From Fermentibacter danicus (lineage in GTDB: Bacteria > Fermentibacterota > Fermentibacteria > Fermentibacterales > Fermentibacteraceae), in contig LKHB01000226.1 of the NCBI GenBank assembly GCA_001618615.1, positions 1-64,000 on the forward strand: a stretch of DNA of 64,000 nucleotides. Direction: 5' to 3'. Below are positions 42,052-50,888 of this stretch, in pieces (position 1 is the first letter of the stretch; every line of letters begins with the position of its first letter). Below the pieces are notes generated by a model that was not told the origin of the DNA, searched no databases, and saw only the letters and a list, made by a program, of their open reading frames with translations. A program made the position numbers and the translations under genes.

Positions 42052-42903
42052 TCAGGCGGACCCGCGGGCGCCTCTGCCGGCCCGGCATCGAACCGTGTTC
42101 GACATGAGCATCGCGATGGTCAGCGGTCCGACCCCGCCGGGGACCGGAGACAGATGGGAGGCGACAGGCTCGACTTCCTCGAAGAGAACGTCCCCGCGGG
42201 GCGAGCCGTCGACGTAAGTGGTTCCTACGTCTATCACGACGGCGCCTTCGCGGACCCATGAACCCCTGATGAGCCCCGGAACGCCCACGGCCGAAACCAG
42301 TATGTCGGCCGAACGGCAGAGCGACTGGAGATCGGCGGTCCGCGAGTGGGCGACCGTAACGGTGGCATTGGCGGCCAGCAGCATCGCGGCCATGGGTTTG
42401 CCTACGATCGTGCTCCTTCCCAGGACGACGGCGTGCCTGCCCTCGGGCTTGATTCCGTATTCCGACAGGAGGCGCATGATCCCTGCGGGAGTGCAGGGGA
42501 GGAGGCAGTCCTCCCCTCTCCAGAGCCTTCCGACATTCATGGGGTGGAAGCCGTCGACGTCCTTGGAGGGATCGACGGCCGAGGCTACCACGGAGGGGCT
42601 GATCCCGGACGGGAGAGGGAGCTGGCAGAGTATGGCATCCACGGATGTGTCCGAATTGAGAGCGGCTATCTCGGCCAGAACGGCCTGCTGCGTGGAATCC
42701 GGGGGCATCTCCACCAGGTGGGACTCTATCCCGTTTCTGGCGCAGGCCTTTCGCTTGGATCGGACGTAGCCCCTGCTGGCCGGGTCGTCCCCTGCGAGGA
42801 CCACGGCGAGGCCCGGCGGCTCATCTCCGAATGCAGCGGCGCGCTCCTTCGCCTCAGCCTCTATCCGGCGGGCGAGGTCCCTCCCGGAGAGCAGGATTGC
42901 CAA
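42052..42903 (-). CDS. folD: Methylenetetrahydrofolate dehydrogenase/cyclohydrolase FolD
   Basis: 283 residues. Bifunctional one-carbon enzyme linking methylene- and formyl-THF. YVRSKRKACARNGI carries the catalytic Lys, CQLPLP and DGFHPMNVGRL follow, then CTPAGIMRLL, VVLGRSTIVGKP (NADP loop) and PVPGGVGPLTIAML. The formyl-THF it makes feeds purine synthesis, whose genes lie upstream on the same strand. It begins 10 bases after rplU. Confidence 0.97.
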   Translation of the reverse strand: MAILLSGRDLARRIEAEAKERAAAFGDEPPGLAVVLAGDDPASRGYVRSKRKACARNGIESHLVEMPPDSTQQAVLAEIAALNSDTSVDAILCQLPLPSGISPSVVASAVDPSKDVDGFHPMNVGRLWRGEDCLLPCTPAGIMRLLSEYGIKPEGRHAVVLGRSTIVGKPMAAMLLAANATVTVAHSRTADLQSLCRSADILVSAVGVPGLIRGSWVREGAVVIDVGTTYVDGSPRGDVLFEEVEPVASHLSPVPGGVGPLTIAMLMSNTVRCRAGRGARGSA

Positions 42904-42912
42904 GCGCCCTCC

Positions 42913-43227
42913 CTAGCTGCCGGAAATCTCCATGATTTCCACGTTGGTGATGTCCTGCCTGTGTCCCGTGAGCTTCTCATGACCCTTGCGGCGCTTGCGG
43001 CGGAAGACGCTTATCTTGGGCCCCCGGGCGTGAGATATGATGCGGGCCTTTACCGATGCGTCGGCTATGACCGGCGTACCTATCTTCACCCCGTCGGCGC
43101 TCGAGATTAGCATCACCCTGTCGAACGAGACCGTCTCGCCCTCCGACGTGGACAGCCTGCCCACGGCCAGTTTCATGCCGGGCTCGACCCTGTATTGGAG
43201 CCCGCCAGTCTCTATAACAGCGTACAC
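42913..43227 (-). CDS. rplU: 50S ribosomal protein L21
   Basis: 104 residues, full length. YAVIETGGLQYRV at the N-terminus and FRRKRRKGHEKLTGHRQ at the C-terminus are L21 signatures. The GTG at 43227 has GGAGGTGTATC directly before it; the frame continues upstream through the promoter, so that extension is not real. The usual partner rpmA (L27) does not follow: the next gene is folD. Confidence 0.97.
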   Translation of the reverse strand: MYAVIETGGLQYRVEPGMKLAVGRLSTSEGETVSFDRVMLISSADGVKIGTPVIADASVKARIISHARGPKISVFRRKRRKGHEKLTGHRQDITNVEIMEISGS

Positions 43228-43266
43228 GATACACCTCCGGGATCGGATATCGGGAAAATACCCGCA

Positions 43267-43296
43267 TTTATAGGCCCCATGAACGGCATCGGTCAA
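43267..43296 (-). promoter_or_regulatory. rplU promoter
   Basis: Minus strand: TTGACC (43291-43296), 18-base spacer, TATAAA (43267-43272), 40 bases before the rplU GTG, in the gap after rng. It allows L21 to be expressed independently of the long upstream run. Confidence 0.7.
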
Positions 43297-43312
43297 CCCG
43301 GGCCGTCCGGAC

Positions 43313-44845
43313 CTACTTCAGATACTCAGGGGTTATCTCCTCGTGTGAATCCAGGGAATAGACCCTGAACTCGTCCACTCGGAGCCTCTGGTCCTCATGG
43401 AGCGCGATGTTGAGCCTCACCTTCGACGTGAGGTATTCGAACCGCCTGCCTTCCTCCTCCATGAAGTAGCCGGCCAGATCCGGATGCACCGAAACGACGA
43501 GATTCCTGTGGACCTTCTTTACGGAGACTCTTCCCAGGAGACGCTCCAGCCTGATCGACGAGGAGAGCGGCGAGAGCACCCTGCCGCTTCCGCCGCAACG
43601 GCTGCACGGCTCCGAGAGTGACTGGGCGAGGCTGGGTCTTACGCGCTTCCTCGTCATCTCAACCAGCCCGAGGGAGCTTATCTGGCATGTCTTGGTGGGC
43701 GACCTGTCACGCCCGAGTTCGCTCCGGAGGCAGTTCAGAACCTTCTCTCTGTGGTCCTCGGTGTCCATGTCGATGAAATCGATGACGATGATCCCGCCGA
43801 TGTCCCTCAGGCGGAGCTGCCTCGCCACCTCCCTGGCGGCCTCCAGGTTGGTCTTCAGGATGGTGTTCTCCTGGCTCTTCCTGCCGACGTAGCGCCTGGT
43901 GTTGACGTCGACGGCGACCAGAGCCTCGGTCTGGTCGATCACCAGGGCGCCGCCCGACTTGAGCGGAACCTCCCTGTCGGTGATGCCGATCATCTCCTGC
44001 TCGACCCCGTAGTGCTCGAAGATCGGGGTGCGGCCCCTGAAGAGCTTGATCCTGCCGGCAAGCTCGGGAGAGAGCTTCTTCAGATATCCCCTGGCGGCGT
44101 TGTAGATGTCCTTCGAATCGGTGACGAAAAGAGTCATGTCGGTGGAGACCAGATCCCTGATCGTCATCGTCACGACGTCGTGCTCCTGATGCAGCAGCAT
44201 GGGGGCGCGGGACTTCAGCGAGAGGGCCCCGATCTCCTTCCAGCGCTCTATGATCCTTTCGATGTCGGCCTTGAACGCCTCCTCGCTCTGGTCGGAGCCG
44301 GCAGTCCTCGCGATTATGCCGAATCCCTCGCTGCTGACCTTGGTCACTATGTCCCTGAGCCGCGAACGCTCCCTGCGATCCCCGATCTTCCGGGATACGC
44401 CGGCCACTGGATCGCCGGGCATGCTGACCACATACCTCCCGGCGATGGAGATCCTGCTGCTCACGCGGGCGCCCTTCGTGCCGATCGGCTCCTTGGTGAC
44501 CTGTACGAGAATCTCCTGGCCGCGTTTAAGGAGTTCCTCGATGGGCCTGCCGGATTCCTCCCCGGTAAGGGGCTTCTCTTCCACGAGCGACTGGGAGAGG
44601 GCTCGCGCATCCATAACGCCCGCACGGACGTCCGAGACGTGGAGGAAGGCGCTCCTCTCGAGGCCGATGTCGACGAAGGCGGCCTGCATGCCCGGCAGGA
44701 CGGCGTTCACCCGGCCCAGGTAGATGTTGCCGACAATCCGCCTCTCGTCCGACTTCTCGACGATCAGCTCCATCAGGCGGCCGTCCTCGAGAATGGCGAT
44801 CCTCGTCACGTCGGGATGAGCGTTGACGATGAACTCGATCTTCAA
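43313..44845 (-). CDS. rng: Ribonuclease G/E
   Basis: 510 residues, RNase G-like length without the long RNase E C-terminal scaffold. The S1 domain begins GNIYLGRVNAVLPGMQAAFVDIG in part; catalytic aspartates are in VAVDVNT and VIDFIDMD; the zinc link is CSRCGG with T-R-K-R upstream. An endonuclease for rRNA maturation and mRNA decay. It starts with TTG at 44845, overlapping the stop of the radical SAM gene, with AAGGAG 10 bases before. The rng-rplU order is common in bacteria. Confidence 0.95.
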   Translation of the reverse strand: MKIEFIVNAHPDVTRIAILEDGRLMELIVEKSDERRIVGNIYLGRVNAVLPGMQAAFVDIGLERSAFLHVSDVRAGVMDARALSQSLVEEKPLTGEESGRPIEELLKRGQEILVQVTKEPIGTKGARVSSRISIAGRYVVSMPGDPVAGVSRKIGDRRERSRLRDIVTKVSSEGFGIIARTAGSDQSEEAFKADIERIIERWKEIGALSLKSRAPMLLHQEHDVVTMTIRDLVSTDMTLFVTDSKDIYNAARGYLKKLSPELAGRIKLFRGRTPIFEHYGVEQEMIGITDREVPLKSGGALVIDQTEALVAVDVNTRRYVGRKSQENTILKTNLEAAREVARQLRLRDIGGIIVIDFIDMDTEDHREKVLNCLRSELGRDRSPTKTCQISSLGLVEMTRKRVRPSLAQSLSEPCSRCGGSGRVLSPLSSSIRLERLLGRVSVKKVHRNLVVSVHPDLAGYFMEEEGRRFEYLTSKVRLNIALHEDQRLRVDEFRVYSLDSHEEITPEYLK

Positions 44846-47259
44846 AACAGATCAACTCCTTCATGCATGCTCAGGAGCGGAACGGGACATCCGTCCCTCT
44901 CGCCGAGGATCTCGACCCTCTTCACAAGAACAGGGCCTCCTCGCGCAGATGTCATCGCGGCCAGCAACCTGTCCGGCCTCGATGCCGGCTCGCCGAGCAC
45001 CGCTGTAATCCTGATCCCGTCATTCCCGTCCGGCTCCATCGCAAGCAGCCCTCCGGCTCCCTCCAGAAGCCCGGCCGCATCCGGCGCCGAAACGAGATCT
45101 GAAATCCTGTAGACTGCAATTCCGGCCTCCCCCTCCGGGGAGGGTATCCGTCCATCCATGAGCCTCGCCCCTGTAACGAAGAAGCCCTCCGGCAGAGGAA
45201 GACCGCGATCGAGGGGGAGATCAGTCGAAGAACTCTCGCAAAGCAATATGTCAATATACTCTCCCGTGCTCTCGAAGCCGAGAGGAAGCGCGGGGCCGAA
45301 CCTGAGCCGGGGCCTCGTGACATGCCCGGCGGAGAGGGCGACCGGCAGGCCGGAGCGCCTCGCCGTCCGCATCCAGAGCCTCGTGAGATCGAGCTGGGAG
45401 GTGAAGCAGGAGAGGCCGCGACGCCCGAACCTTATCCTCAGTGTCGCCGCTACGGGCCGCTGCGCCTTCGAAGGCAGGCCCGACGACGACCGGACGGAGG
45501 GGGCACGATCCGCCGACTCCGGCCGGAGGGCGGGCACGGCGATCCCGTCGCAGGCTCCGCACCCGTTGCACCCTGACTCCCTGCAGTCCGGGGTGGCTTC
45601 ACCCCGGAGGAACCTTGCGTACTCCTCCCTCAGGAATCCGACCGAGGAGCCCGCTTCGACGAAGGACCACTCCGGGTCCGAGGAAGGATCGAGGCCGGAG
45701 GAGAGCCTTTCGAGCAGGGCGGGGTGCTCTTCCGCGCAATCCTTCCAGATGTCGCGCCTGAAGTGCTCCTTCCATCCCTCGAAGCCTGCGCCGTGCGCAA
45801 CCGCCTCTTCTATCAGACAGGGCGTCTCCGTCCCGTCCCCGAGGCCCATCAGCCCTTCCAGTGCGGCTGCATCGGGATCGTTGCATCCGACCGTGAAGCG
45901 CCTCGCCATGGAGCGGACGAGTGCGATCCTCCTCCGCAGCTCCTGCGGCGGATGCTGCCCGCACCACTGGAGAGGGGTGTGGGGCTTCGGCACGAAGGGC
46001 GAGATCGAAATGGATACGGAACCGCTCCTGCCCGCGCGGGAGGCCGCCCGGGCGGCTTCCGAGGAGAGGTCGGCGATGGCTCTGAGATCGTCGTCCGTCT
46101 CGCCGGGCAGCCCGGCCATGAAATACAGCTTCACGCCCGTCGCCCCGAGCCTGAAGGCGGCGTTCACCGCCTCGATGACCTGAGCGTCGCCGAGATCCTT
46201 GTTGAGCCGCCTTCTGAAGGTTTCCGAACCGGCTTCGGGCGCCAGTGTCACCCTGCCGGTGATGCCGGAACCGCCGGCGAGACGGACGAACGTATCCGGC
46301 CTCAGCGACGGCCTGGATATGTTGACCGCGAGTTCCTTCTCCAGGCCGTCCACCGCCGCGAGAAGGGCCGGCAGATCGGTGAAGTCGGAGAAGGAGAGAG
46401 TCAGAAGGCCGGCGTCCTCCCAGCCCGTGGAAGCTATGGAGCGCCTCGCTATGGACTCGATGTCCGCGACGCTGCGCTCCCTGACCGGCCTCGCGAGCTG
46501 CGTGGCCTGGCAGAAGCGACACCCGCGCGTGCAGCCGCGGGCGATTTCTACGACGGCCCTGTCATGCACGATCCTGGCGGTAGGAACCACCTGGTTTACG
46601 GGCGCGTCCGCCGGGTCCAGCCTGACGGCCCTCTGCCACCTGACCCGCCTGCGGCCCATTGAAGGCACCCAGACGCCTTCCTGCGCCGCACTCCGCGCAA
46701 GCCTGTCCGTCCGCGAGCCTCCGCCGGTGAGTTCGTCCATTAGCGCCACGGCTCCCGTTTCGGCGTCGCCCAGATAGAAGGCGTCGATGAAGGGGGAGAG
46801 AGGGAGAGGGTTCGACAGGCCTCCCCCGCCGGCGACCACGATGGGGTGGCTGTCATCCCTGTCGGCCGACCGGAGCGGAATACCGGCGAGTCCGAGAAGC
46901 ATGACCAGGTTCGGGAAGAGGATTTCGCAGGGTATTCCGAAGGCGAGCAAATCGCAGTCGGAGGCTTCGACCGGGTCGTCCAGGGTCATCCAGGGGAGAT
47001 TCCGCGACCTGATGAGCGAGAGCATGTCCGGCGCCGGGCAGAACGCCCTCCTCACGTGGAACCGGCCGGTTGCGAGCAGGATGTGGCGGACGACAGCCAG
47101 ACCGAAGTTGGACATGCCCAGCTCGTAGGTGTCCGGATAGACGAGGGTCACCGACGGCCGGCCCGCGGGCCCCGTTTCAGAGTTCCACTCGCGCCCCGTG
47201 TACTGCTGAGGCGACTGGACCAGGTGGAGGATTCCCTCCCAGGGGTGTTCAGACCCCAC
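44842..47259 (-). CDS. B12-binding-like radical SAM protein fused to a DUF2344 domain
   Basis: 805 residues. N-terminal region with a cobalamin-binding-like fold (VTLVYPDTYELGMSNFG), a radical SAM core with CTRGCRFCQA near residue 240 and APEAGSETFRRRLNK, then a cysteine pair region (CRESGCNGCGACDG), then a C-terminal DUF2344 domain (SCFTSQLDLTRLWMRTARRSGLP in part, RLRFGPALPLGFES). Radical SAM plus DUF2344 next to rng and rplU is a widespread combination in bacteria; the reaction has not been established to my knowledge, and an RNA- or ribosome-linked role is only suggested by context. Confidence 0.87.
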   Translation of the reverse strand: MGSEHPWEGILHLVQSPQQYTGREWNSETGPAGRPSVTLVYPDTYELGMSNFGLAVVRHILLATGRFHVRRAFCPAPDMLSLIRSRNLPWMTLDDPVEASDCDLLAFGIPCEILFPNLVMLLGLAGIPLRSADRDDSHPIVVAGGGGLSNPLPLSPFIDAFYLGDAETGAVALMDELTGGGSRTDRLARSAAQEGVWVPSMGRRRVRWQRAVRLDPADAPVNQVVPTARIVHDRAVVEIARGCTRGCRFCQATQLARPVRERSVADIESIARRSIASTGWEDAGLLTLSFSDFTDLPALLAAVDGLEKELAVNISRPSLRPDTFVRLAGGSGITGRVTLAPEAGSETFRRRLNKDLGDAQVIEAVNAAFRLGATGVKLYFMAGLPGETDDDLRAIADLSSEAARAASRAGRSGSVSISISPFVPKPHTPLQWCGQHPPQELRRRIALVRSMARRFTVGCNDPDAAALEGLMGLGDGTETPCLIEEAVAHGAGFEGWKEHFRRDIWKDCAEEHPALLERLSSGLDPSSDPEWSFVEAGSSVGFLREEYARFLRGEATPDCRESGCNGCGACDGIAVPALRPESADRAPSVRSSSGLPSKAQRPVAATLRIRFGRRGLSCFTSQLDLTRLWMRTARRSGLPVALSAGHVTRPRLRFGPALPLGFESTGEYIDILLCESSSTDLPLDRGLPLPEGFFVTGARLMDGRIPSPEGEAGIAVYRISDLVSAPDAAGLLEGAGGLLAMEPDGNDGIRITAVLGEPASRPDRLLAAMTSARGGPVLVKRVEILGERDGCPVPLLSMHEGVDLF

Positions 47260-47788
47260 TTACCGTGTCGCTCCCGGAAGACCCGTCCATCAGCACGATT
47301 GAAGCGGCCTGCGACACCGGATTTGCCAGAAGGCCGCGGGTCCTGCCGACTGCGACGGCCGTCTCGCCGGCCATCCTTTCGGCGTCCGCGGCCGAGGTTC
47401 CGGGCGGGTAGCCCAGCATCCAGAGGACCGACAGCTTCACGGACGAGATTCCGGTTCCCGCCTTCCGAAGGAGCGAGGTCCAGCCTTCGGAAGCTCCGCT
47501 GGAGTTGTCGACGACCCGCACCCCGGCCCAGACGAGCCCGTCTCCGGCGACGGGCGGCAGTTCCGCATCGAGGAAGGCCCCGCGCTGCTTGTTGGGATTG
47601 AGGATGTCGGGGTAGCGATCCACTGTCCGTACTATGGAATCGCGGTCGCATTCGGCTTCGAACTCCCACACTTCATATCTGAGTATCCGTACCGGAGCGG
47701 ACCCGGGCATGAATCCTGCGAGAGCGCCCAGGGCAGTGATGGCGGCCGGATCGGGGGACTTCAGGGTGACGGCGAGGACGTGTCTCAT
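47249..47788 (-). CDS. purS: PurS-like FGAM synthase subunit with two tandem PurS-type halves
   Basis: 179 residues, about twice a normal PurS (~80). The first half (1-80) reads VLAVTLKSPDP, RYEVWEFE and DILNPNKQ; the second half (85-179) reads VWAGVRVVD, KLSVLWMLG and LLANPVSQ. The L-x-N-P element near the end of each half matches PurS's LLANPVIE. PurS normally dimerises and bridges PurL and PurQ, so a fused dimer is plausible. Context is strong: it overlaps purQ (ATGA), and the PurL here is the short form that needs PurS. Divergence is high, so confidence is moderate. Confidence 0.65.
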   Translation of the reverse strand: MRHVLAVTLKSPDPAAITALGALAGFMPGSAPVRILRYEVWEFEAECDRDSIVRTVDRYPDILNPNKQRGAFLDAELPPVAGDGLVWAGVRVVDNSSGASEGWTSLLRKAGTGISSVKLSVLWMLGYPPGTSAADAERMAGETAVAVGRTRGLLANPVSQAASIVLMDGSSGSDTVSGV

Positions 47789-48612
47789 CTGGAAACCCCC
47801 AGGAATGCCGCCAGACTCTCGAAGAAGACCCTTCCGGGACCGGGGTTCCCGCGGAGTTCCTCCCTGCCCGCCGCCCGCCTGGCGTCACCCCACGGGCCCG
47901 GGAGGGCGGGGGGAACCTGCCACAGGTTGAATGCCCTCTCGGGGTGAGGCATCATCGCCAGGACGTTGCCGGCCGGATTCAGAAGCCCTGCGAGAGCCCC
48001 GAAGGAGCCGTTCGGGTTGTCCGGGTACCCGGTCGCCTCGGCACCGGAGGAGTCGGCATAGACGAGGCCTGTCGCCAGGGATTCGTCGAGCCTCGCCCGG
48101 TCGACATCCGGAGAGAACATGAATCTGCCTTCGGCATGGGCTATGGGCAGCGGTATCGCCGCGGAGGACGCCAGACCGAGCCAGGGGGAGCGGGAGGCGG
48201 AGGGGCCCGGGACGACGTTGATCCAGGCCGAGAGATAGCCGGTCCTGCCCTCGATGTGGTTGGAGGCGAGCGCCGCCTCGACGCGGCCGCACTCCCATCC
48301 CGGGACGAGGCCGCATTCGACCAGTATCTGCGCTCCGTTGCAGATGCCGAGCACCGGCTTTCCGGCACACGCCGCCTCGAACACGGAGTCCGTCACCCTC
48401 TCCTTGGCCGCCACGGCGCCCGCGCGTATCCTGTCCTGGAAGGAGAAACCACCGGGAAGGACGAAGGCGTCACAGGATTCGAGCTCGGAGGCCGGAGTGT
48501 TCCAGCGGCGGACATAGCCTTCCAGCCCTGCGTCACTGAGGCAGCGCGCGGTCTCGTATTCGCAGTTCGATCCGGGGAACTGTATTACGGCTATCCTCGG
48601 ACGGGCGCTCAT
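47785..48612 (-). CDS. purQ: FGAM synthase glutaminase subunit PurQ
   Basis: 275 residues. Class I glutamine amidotransferase: VIQFPGSNCEYET at the N-terminus, VLPGGFSFQD, the nucleophile elbow VLGICNGAQIL, and the His-Glu pair in MMPHPERAF. It supplies ammonia to PurL. The ATG at 48612 follows GGAGGGAGGA and overlaps the purL stop (ATGA). A longer open frame upstream is a shadow of purL. Confidence 0.95.
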   Translation of the reverse strand: MSARPRIAVIQFPGSNCEYETARCLSDAGLEGYVRRWNTPASELESCDAFVLPGGFSFQDRIRAGAVAAKERVTDSVFEAACAGKPVLGICNGAQILVECGLVPGWECGRVEAALASNHIEGRTGYLSAWINVVPGPSASRSPWLGLASSAAIPLPIAHAEGRFMFSPDVDRARLDESLATGLVYADSSGAEATGYPDNPNGSFGALAGLLNPAGNVLAMMPHPERAFNLWQVPPALPGPWGDARRAAGREELRGNPGPGRVFFESLAAFLGVSR

Positions 48613-50876
48613 TCCTCCCTCCAGACCATGGCGGCAAGCCTGTCGCGCCACTGTTCGCAGAGTTCCCGGAGGTTCAGCTCCCAGCCGTTCCCGGAGATCG
48701 AAAACGCGGGGACGACCTCGCCTATCACCCTCACGGGGGCGGCGAGCCCGGCCAGGGCGGGAAGATCGTCCGGTCCGACCTCGAGGAGATAACCCGGGGT
48801 CTCGGAGTAGAGAAGGACGGGGTCGCACGCGATGTCCAGCCTCACGCCGAGCCCGTTGTGGGGGCCGGATGCGAAGGCCATCTCCATGGCGGCGAAGGCC
48901 AGGCCGCCTTCGGATATGTCGTGCGAGGCCCTCACGATATCCCTCCCGATCCAGTCCAGAACCAGGCGGGCCATCGCGAGTTCCTCTCCGCCCCTGAACG
49001 AGGGGACGGCGCCTCCCCTGTGCCCGAGGCATTCGCGGTAGTAGAGCCCTCCGCCGAGTTCGTCCCTGCGTTCGCCGACGAGGACGATCAGGTCGCCGGC
49101 CCGTTTGAGGGAGATGTCGCGGGCCCTGGTGAAGTCGTCGAGCCTTCCGAAGACTGCGACGATAGGGGATGGCGGGATCGCCGCCCCGTCACGGCTCTGG
49201 TTGTAGAAGCTGACGTTGCCTGAGACGATCGGGAGAGCTTCGCCCCCCGCCAGGGCGAGAGCCCGGCAGGCGTCGGCTATCCCCTCCACCCCGCGGCTGA
49301 ACTGCCAGAAGACCTCCGGATTCTCGGGGCTGCCGTAGTTCAGACAGTCCGTCGCACACAGCGGTACCGCGCCGGTGGCCACCACGTTCCTGAACGCCTC
49401 GGCCACCGCGTGCGCCCCGCCGAGGTACGGATCCAGCTCGCCGTAGAACGGATTGCCGTCTCCGCTGACGGCGAGCCCGGCGGAACAGCCCGGGATGGGA
49501 ACGACCACTACGGAATCGGCCTCTCCGGGCCTCAGGTGGGTCGCCGCCTGGACTTCGCTGTCGTAGAAGGAGTACAGCGGCGAGCGTGACACCCCGGAAG
49601 GAGATAGGGCCATACTGGACAGATCGGAGGGCGGATCGACCGGCCTGGACGACGGCTCGGAGACGTCCGACTCGATCGGGCAGGCCTCCCGGTCGTGCCG
49701 GATGCCCTCGGTGATCGCCTCGACAGGGGCGCAGGCCACTTCTCTGCCGCCGTGGAGAACGAGGTAGGTCCTGTCGCTCGTGAAGCGTCCGATTATGGAC
49801 GCACCGGCTCCGGGATACAGCCTGGGGAGTTCGAACTCCTCGTTGTAGATCTGCACGACCTCGTATGCGATGTCCTGAGGGACCGCCAGCCCGAACCTCT
49901 CCTGCGTCTCGGCGCAGGCGACGACCTCCGGCGGCAAGTCCGGTACGGAGACGGGAACCTTGTCGAGCCACAGCTCTATGCCCATTCCGCCGTGCGAGGC
50001 CATCTCGCTGCTCACACAGGCGATACCGCCGGCGCCGAGATCCTTGAAACCGAAATCGACGCCTCTCTCGAACAGCATGTCGAGCACCCTGGCATTCGCC
50101 TCGGCGACGACCCGCTTCAGGAACGGGTCAGCGACCTGAACGGCTCCCATCCCCAGATCCGAATCGAGATCGGCGGACGCGAAGGTGGCTCCACCGAATC
50201 CCGTGGCGTCCGTGGGCTTCCCTACCAGGACGAGCACGTAGGGAGTGCCCCGGGCGGCGCCGGGAACGAAGCTGTGGATGATCCTGTCGTGACGGACGAG
50301 CCCTACGGACACGACGTTCACGAGGCAGTTCGATTCGTATCCCTCATGGAAGACGGTATCCCCGCCCAGGTTCGGAACGCCGAGAGCGTTGCCGTACTGC
50401 CATACTCCCTGCACCACACCCCGGGCCACCGCCCTCGAGGACGAGGAGGCGGGGGGGCCGAACCGGAGTAGGTCCATGACGCCTATGACCCTTGCTCCCA
50501 TGCAGTAGACGTCTCTGACGATGCCCCCGACCCCCGTCGCCGCGCCCTCCACCGGCAGTACCTGGGACGGGTGGTTGTGGCTCTCGTGGGCCACCACGAT
50601 GTCCCAGAGGTGCCCTCCGTGCTCTGCGAACTCCACGATCCCGGCATCCTCGCCGGGGCCGAGGACGACCTGCGGGGCGGACACGGGAAGAGTCTTCAGC
50701 AGCTTCCTGGAACTCTTGTAGGAGCAGTGCTCGCTCCACATGGTGTCGAAGAGGTGCAGTTCGAGCGGAGTGGGCATCCTGCCCACGAAGGAGGCGACCT
50801 TCACGGCCTCCTCGAGAGTCATGGAGAGCCCCCTCGACTGCAGTACCTCCGCTAGCTCGGCCGAGATGTCCTGCAT
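48609..50876 (-). CDS. purL: FGAM synthase subunit PurL (small form)
   Basis: 755 residues, the small PurL that works with PurQ and PurS. TMWSEHCSYKSSRKLL, ESHNHPSQVLPVEGAATGVGG, RDVYCMGAR, FKDLGAGGIACVSSEMA and the second-half ATP site blocks (SHDISEGGLAFA) are typical. It makes formylglycinamidine ribotide, step 4 of purine synthesis. The genes purL-purQ-purS are fully overlapped; purB lies two genes upstream and folD farther down the same strand. Confidence 0.97.
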   Translation of the reverse strand: MQDISAELAEVLQSRGLSMTLEEAVKVASFVGRMPTPLELHLFDTMWSEHCSYKSSRKLLKTLPVSAPQVVLGPGEDAGIVEFAEHGGHLWDIVVAHESHNHPSQVLPVEGAATGVGGIVRDVYCMGARVIGVMDLLRFGPPASSSSRAVARGVVQGVWQYGNALGVPNLGGDTVFHEGYESNCLVNVVSVGLVRHDRIIHSFVPGAARGTPYVLVLVGKPTDATGFGGATFASADLDSDLGMGAVQVADPFLKRVVAEANARVLDMLFERGVDFGFKDLGAGGIACVSSEMASHGGMGIELWLDKVPVSVPDLPPEVVACAETQERFGLAVPQDIAYEVVQIYNEEFELPRLYPGAGASIIGRFTSDRTYLVLHGGREVACAPVEAITEGIRHDREACPIESDVSEPSSRPVDPPSDLSSMALSPSGVSRSPLYSFYDSEVQAATHLRPGEADSVVVVPIPGCSAGLAVSGDGNPFYGELDPYLGGAHAVAEAFRNVVATGAVPLCATDCLNYGSPENPEVFWQFSRGVEGIADACRALALAGGEALPIVSGNVSFYNQSRDGAAIPPSPIVAVFGRLDDFTRARDISLKRAGDLIVLVGERRDELGGGLYYRECLGHRGGAVPSFRGGEELAMARLVLDWIGRDIVRASHDISEGGLAFAAMEMAFASGPHNGLGVRLDIACDPVLLYSETPGYLLEVGPDDLPALAGLAAPVRVIGEVVPAFSISGNGWELNLRELCEQWRDRLAAMVWREE

Positions 50877-50888
50877 ATCACCTTCCGG

